Assembly (NCBI GenBank): GCA_027886175.1
Contig: JAJNNQ010000004.1
Coordinates: forward strand, 19,501,001-19,565,000
Reading direction: 5' to 3'
Source: Phylloscopus collybita
Taxonomy: Eukaryota; Chordata; Aves; Passeriformes; Phylloscopidae
Length of the DNA stretch: 64,000 bases
The position numbers were made by a program, and so were the translations under genes. Positions 61,486-64,000 of this stretch are shown piece by piece. Under the pieces are notes generated by a model that saw only the letters and a program-made list of their open reading frames with translations, was not told where the DNA came from and searched no databases. The stretch's first letter is position 1; each line of letters starts with the position of its first letter.

Positions 61486-62600
61486 TGAAGTAGATATAAA
61501 GGAAATAAACCCAGAAATATGGGCAGAAGAGGGAAAGACTGGGTATCTGGACATTCCTCCGATAAAAGTGGAAATGAAAGAAGGGACCCCCATATTAGGA
61601 CCAAACCGTACCCAATATCCTGGGAAGGCAGAAAGGGACCAGCACCAGTAATTGAGCACCTCCTGGCAGAAGGCATTCTAGAACCATGTTTGTCCTCCTA
61701 AACACTCACATTTTTAGGTGTAAAGAAGGCAGAAGGAAAGTACAGGGTAGTTCAAGATCTACGAAAAATTAATGAAAGGACTATTGCTACACACCCTGTG
61801 GTGTTTAATCCCTACACCCTCTTAAGTCAAGTCCCTAGGGAACATGCCTGGTTTACCATCATAGACCTAAAGGATGAATTCTGGGCATGCCCACTAGCGG
61901 AGGAGTGCAGAAATCGGTTTGCCTTTGAATGGGAAGATCCTGATCAGAAAAGGAAACAGCAGCTAAGATGGACCCGTCTCCCTCAAGGTTTCACGGAGGC
62001 TCCAAACCTGTTCAGACAAGTGCTAGAGGGTTTATTAGAACAGTTTACCCCCGAAGATGAGGTCCAAATTCGTAGATGATCTATTAATATCTGGTAAAGA
62101 ACAAGGACAGGTTAGAATAACCAGCATTCGGCTTTTAAATTTTCTGGGAGAAAAAGGTCTGAAGGTATCTTGTAACAAGTTATGATTTGTAGAAAAGGAG
62201 GTCACATACCTTGGACATATTATTGGAGAAGGATGTAAGAAATTAAGTCCCAAGAGAATCTTAGGTATCCTATCAATACCAGCACCAAAAACTAAAAGGA
62301 ATGTTAGAAAATTATTGGGCTTAATCGGATATTGTAAATTATGGCTGGATAAACATACACAGAGTGTCAAATTTCTTTATGAAAAATTAGTAGGTTCTGA
62401 ACCCATAAATTGGACAGATACCGATGAAGACCAGTTAAGGAACCTTAAGGATAAATTATCCTCGCCACCTGTCCTAAGCCTGCTGGACCTCAGGAAAGAG
62501 TTTGATCTGTCCATAAATACCAAGGGTGAAGCTGCCTCCAGGGTCTTGACACAGGAATGGTAGAAAGCCGATAGCTTACCTCTCCAAATTGCTAGACCCA
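61486..62600 (+). pseudogene. pol: pol, reverse transcriptase
   Basis: The domain starts in frame 2 (NPEIWAEEGKTGYLDIPPIK), shifts to frame 1 at about 61630, has a TAA at 61699-61701, and runs on through VVQDLRKIN, IIDLKDEFW (first catalytic Asp codon 61864-61866) and LPQGFTEAP (61978-62004). Frame 1 stops at 62078, while the catalytic FVDD box is read in frame 2 (Asp codons 62075-62080). A TGA at 62183-62185 follows, then YLGHIIGEG and the thumb/connection part, ending in TAG near 62561. All three catalytic Asp remain, but across three frame changes and three stops. Confidence 0.85.
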
Positions 62601-63400
62601 GTGGCTAGAGGATGACCAACTTGCCCCCAGGTGATTGCTGCAGCAGCTACCTTGGTGGAGGAAACCAAAAATTGACTATGCAGGGAAGAGTTAGAGTCCA
62701 TACCCGGCATGATCTTAGGACAATTTTAAGCCACAAGACCCAGCAGTGGCTGACAGATTCTAGGGTTCTAAAATATGAAATCATCTTGATGAACACTAAT
62801 GATTTAGAATTGGTAACATCCAGGAGTTTAAATCCAACACAGTTTCTTTCTGGAAAACCTTTACCTGAATTAGAGCACAATTGTCTGGAGTTAGTAACTT
62901 TACAAACCAAGGTTAGGGAAGACCTGGAGGATGTTCTTCTGCCTTATGGAAAAAGACTCTTCACTGACAGGTCCTCGAGAGTAATTGAGGGAAAGAGAAC
63001 CTCAGGATATGCTGTGGTTGAGATGACAGAAAGTGAGGACATGGAAATTCTGGAAAAAGGAAAATTGCCCTCTAATTGGTCAGCTCAGTGCTGCGAAGTC
63101 TATGCACTGAAAACAGGATTAGACCCTTTTGGAAGGAGACCAAGATACAATTTACACTGACTCCCGGTATGCTTTCAGGATAGTTCACACTTCTGGTAAA
63201 ATCTGGGAAGAGTGTGGTTGTCTAAACTCAAAGAGCAGACTTGATGCACAAAGAGCTCATAAGATTGGTACCGGCATCCCTATCGAAACCTGCTGAAATT
63301 GCTGTAGTTCATGCCAGAGGCCGTCAAAACGCAGACACTTTGGAAGGGAGAGGGAACTGATTAGCTGATCAGGCCGCTAAGGAAGCAGCTTTAGAAACAG
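62601..63400 (+). pseudogene. pol: pol, connection and RNase H
   Basis: The connection part includes a VHTRHDLRTIL phrase in frame 2. RNase H follows, with LFTDRSS (Asp codon 62966-62968), CCEVYAL (Glu codon 63095-63097), and TDSRYAF in another frame (Asp codon 63159-63161), so a frame change lies near 63120-63155. HARGRQN and LADQAAKEAA close the domain, with a TAG/TGA cluster at about 63360. RNase H removes the RNA strand after minus-strand synthesis. Acidic residues are kept but the reading frame is not. Confidence 0.8.
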
Positions 63401-64000
63401 GTAAACCAGCCAAAATTCTCAACCTGTATGAGATTTCAAATGAAGGGAAGAAAAAAGAGAAGCTTGTGTTTAGTGAAAAGGAATTAAAAGCAATAAAGGA
63501 ACTAGGAACGTACCAAGGAACACAGGGAGAGTGGTTGACAAAAGATGGGCGTAAATTTCTAAACCGAGCTCTAGTCCGAAAAATATTAGCTGAAATACAT
63601 CGATTAACTCATTGGGGGGTCCAGGGGCTATGTGATCACTTTTTGAGCAAAAATTTGTGCATTGGAGTGTATGACCTAGCAAAGACAGTACCAAAGGATG
63701 TATAATTTGCCAAAAGGTAAATCAGAAAACAAAGAGAAAAGTAGAGCCTGGAGGGAGAGAATTAGCTCTGAGGCCCTTCCAAAATATTCACTGAAATGCC
63801 CCCAGTTCAGAAATACAAACATCTACTAGCAATTGTTGATCACCTTAGCCACTGGGTAGAGGCTTTCCCAACCACAAGAAAAACAGCTGAAATGGTCACA
63901 AAAACAATCCTAGAGCAAATTATTCCCAGATATGGGCTAGTCAGTAACACCGACTCAGATAGGGGACCATATTTTACTGCCCAGATTCTACATGAAATAA
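63401..64000 (+). pseudogene. pol: pol, integrase (partial, window edge)
   Basis: The zinc-binding N-terminal domain has H-x3-H (His codons 63598-63600 and 63610-63612) in frame 1. The paired C-x2-C (63699-63710) is in frame 3, so a frameshift lies between. The core domain then reads in frame 1 (FTEMP, IVDHLSHWVEAFP, NTDSDRGP). The residue before FTE, normally the first catalytic Asp, is Ile (ATA, 63784-63786). The second Asp is kept (63958-63960). The third acidic residue lies beyond the window. The domain would join viral DNA to the host genome. Confidence 0.85.

Larger units (their letters stand above)
57281..64000 (+). mobile_element. Class I (gammaretrovirus-like) endogenous retrovirus, 5' part
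   Basis: A proviral copy in plus orientation: 5' LTR, tRNA-Pro-like primer-binding site, splice donor, leader, gag, pro and pol up to integrase, where the window ends. Class I is supported by the primer-binding-site type, the PPxY motif in the proline-rich gag segment, capsid layout, pro and pol on one transcript order without a separate dUTPase, and the 5' LTR's similarity to LTRs with 4-5 bp duplications. Every domain carries stops or frame changes, so it is not capable of making a working virus. The env gene, 3' LTR and right target duplication cannot be judged. Confidence 0.9.

Noticed and set aside
1..64000. tRNA, rRNA, CRISPR or bacterial-type operon features
   Set aside because: None could be supported. 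The window has vertebrate composition and repeats, so CRISPR and ribosome-binding sites do not apply.

Overview
This window looks like a stretch of avian nuclear genome, probably from a passerine. It is AT-rich and low in CpG. It carries two CR1 LINE copies with the bird-type 3' end (ATTCTATG-like repeats), several solo LTRs, and many poly(A)/poly(T) and GTTT-type simple repeats. 'Bird' rests on the CR1 copies; 'passerine' is inferred from the mix of LTR families. I find no intact host protein-coding gene, rRNA, tRNA or CRISPR array. Most open frames are short, low in complexity or cross obvious repeats, so about 1-57 kb is best read as a gene desert or a large intron filled with retroelements.

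Layout. A solo LTR on the minus strand with a 6-bp target duplication lies at 1320-1992. From 2 to 17 kb the sequence is mostly unique, with T/G-rich blocks, a 46-bp direct-repeat pair around 3.2-3.7 kb, and one weak exon-like segment near 13.0-13.2 kb. Two copies of one LTR family (ends TGTCTTGG...CCAAGACA) face opposite ways at 16994-17759 and 19506-20262, each with a perfect 5-bp target duplication. A third copy is at 54496-55205. At 22942-24382 one LTR is inserted inside a related LTR, and both target duplications can be read. At 36600-37530 a minus-strand CR1 is split by a 317-bp solo LTR. A + strand LTR with TATA box, poly(A) signal and 4-bp duplication is at 48047-48675, followed by a 5'-truncated CR1 at 48828-49056.

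From 57281 to the right edge lies the 5' part of a decayed class I (gammaretrovirus-like) endogenous retrovirus on the + strand: 5' LTR, a primer-binding site close to the tRNA-Pro type, a strong splice donor, a leader of about 1.4 kb, then gag, pro and pol (RT, RNase H, integrase). Most key motifs can still be seen, but each domain is broken by stops and frame changes, and the integrase position expected to hold the first catalytic Asp is Ile. The window ends inside integrase, so env and the 3' LTR, if present, are outside it.

No cellular pathway can be reconstructed. The value of the window is its record of successive retroelement insertions (LTR in CR1, LTR in LTR), plus a few unexplained direct-repeat pairs and weak exon-like segments.
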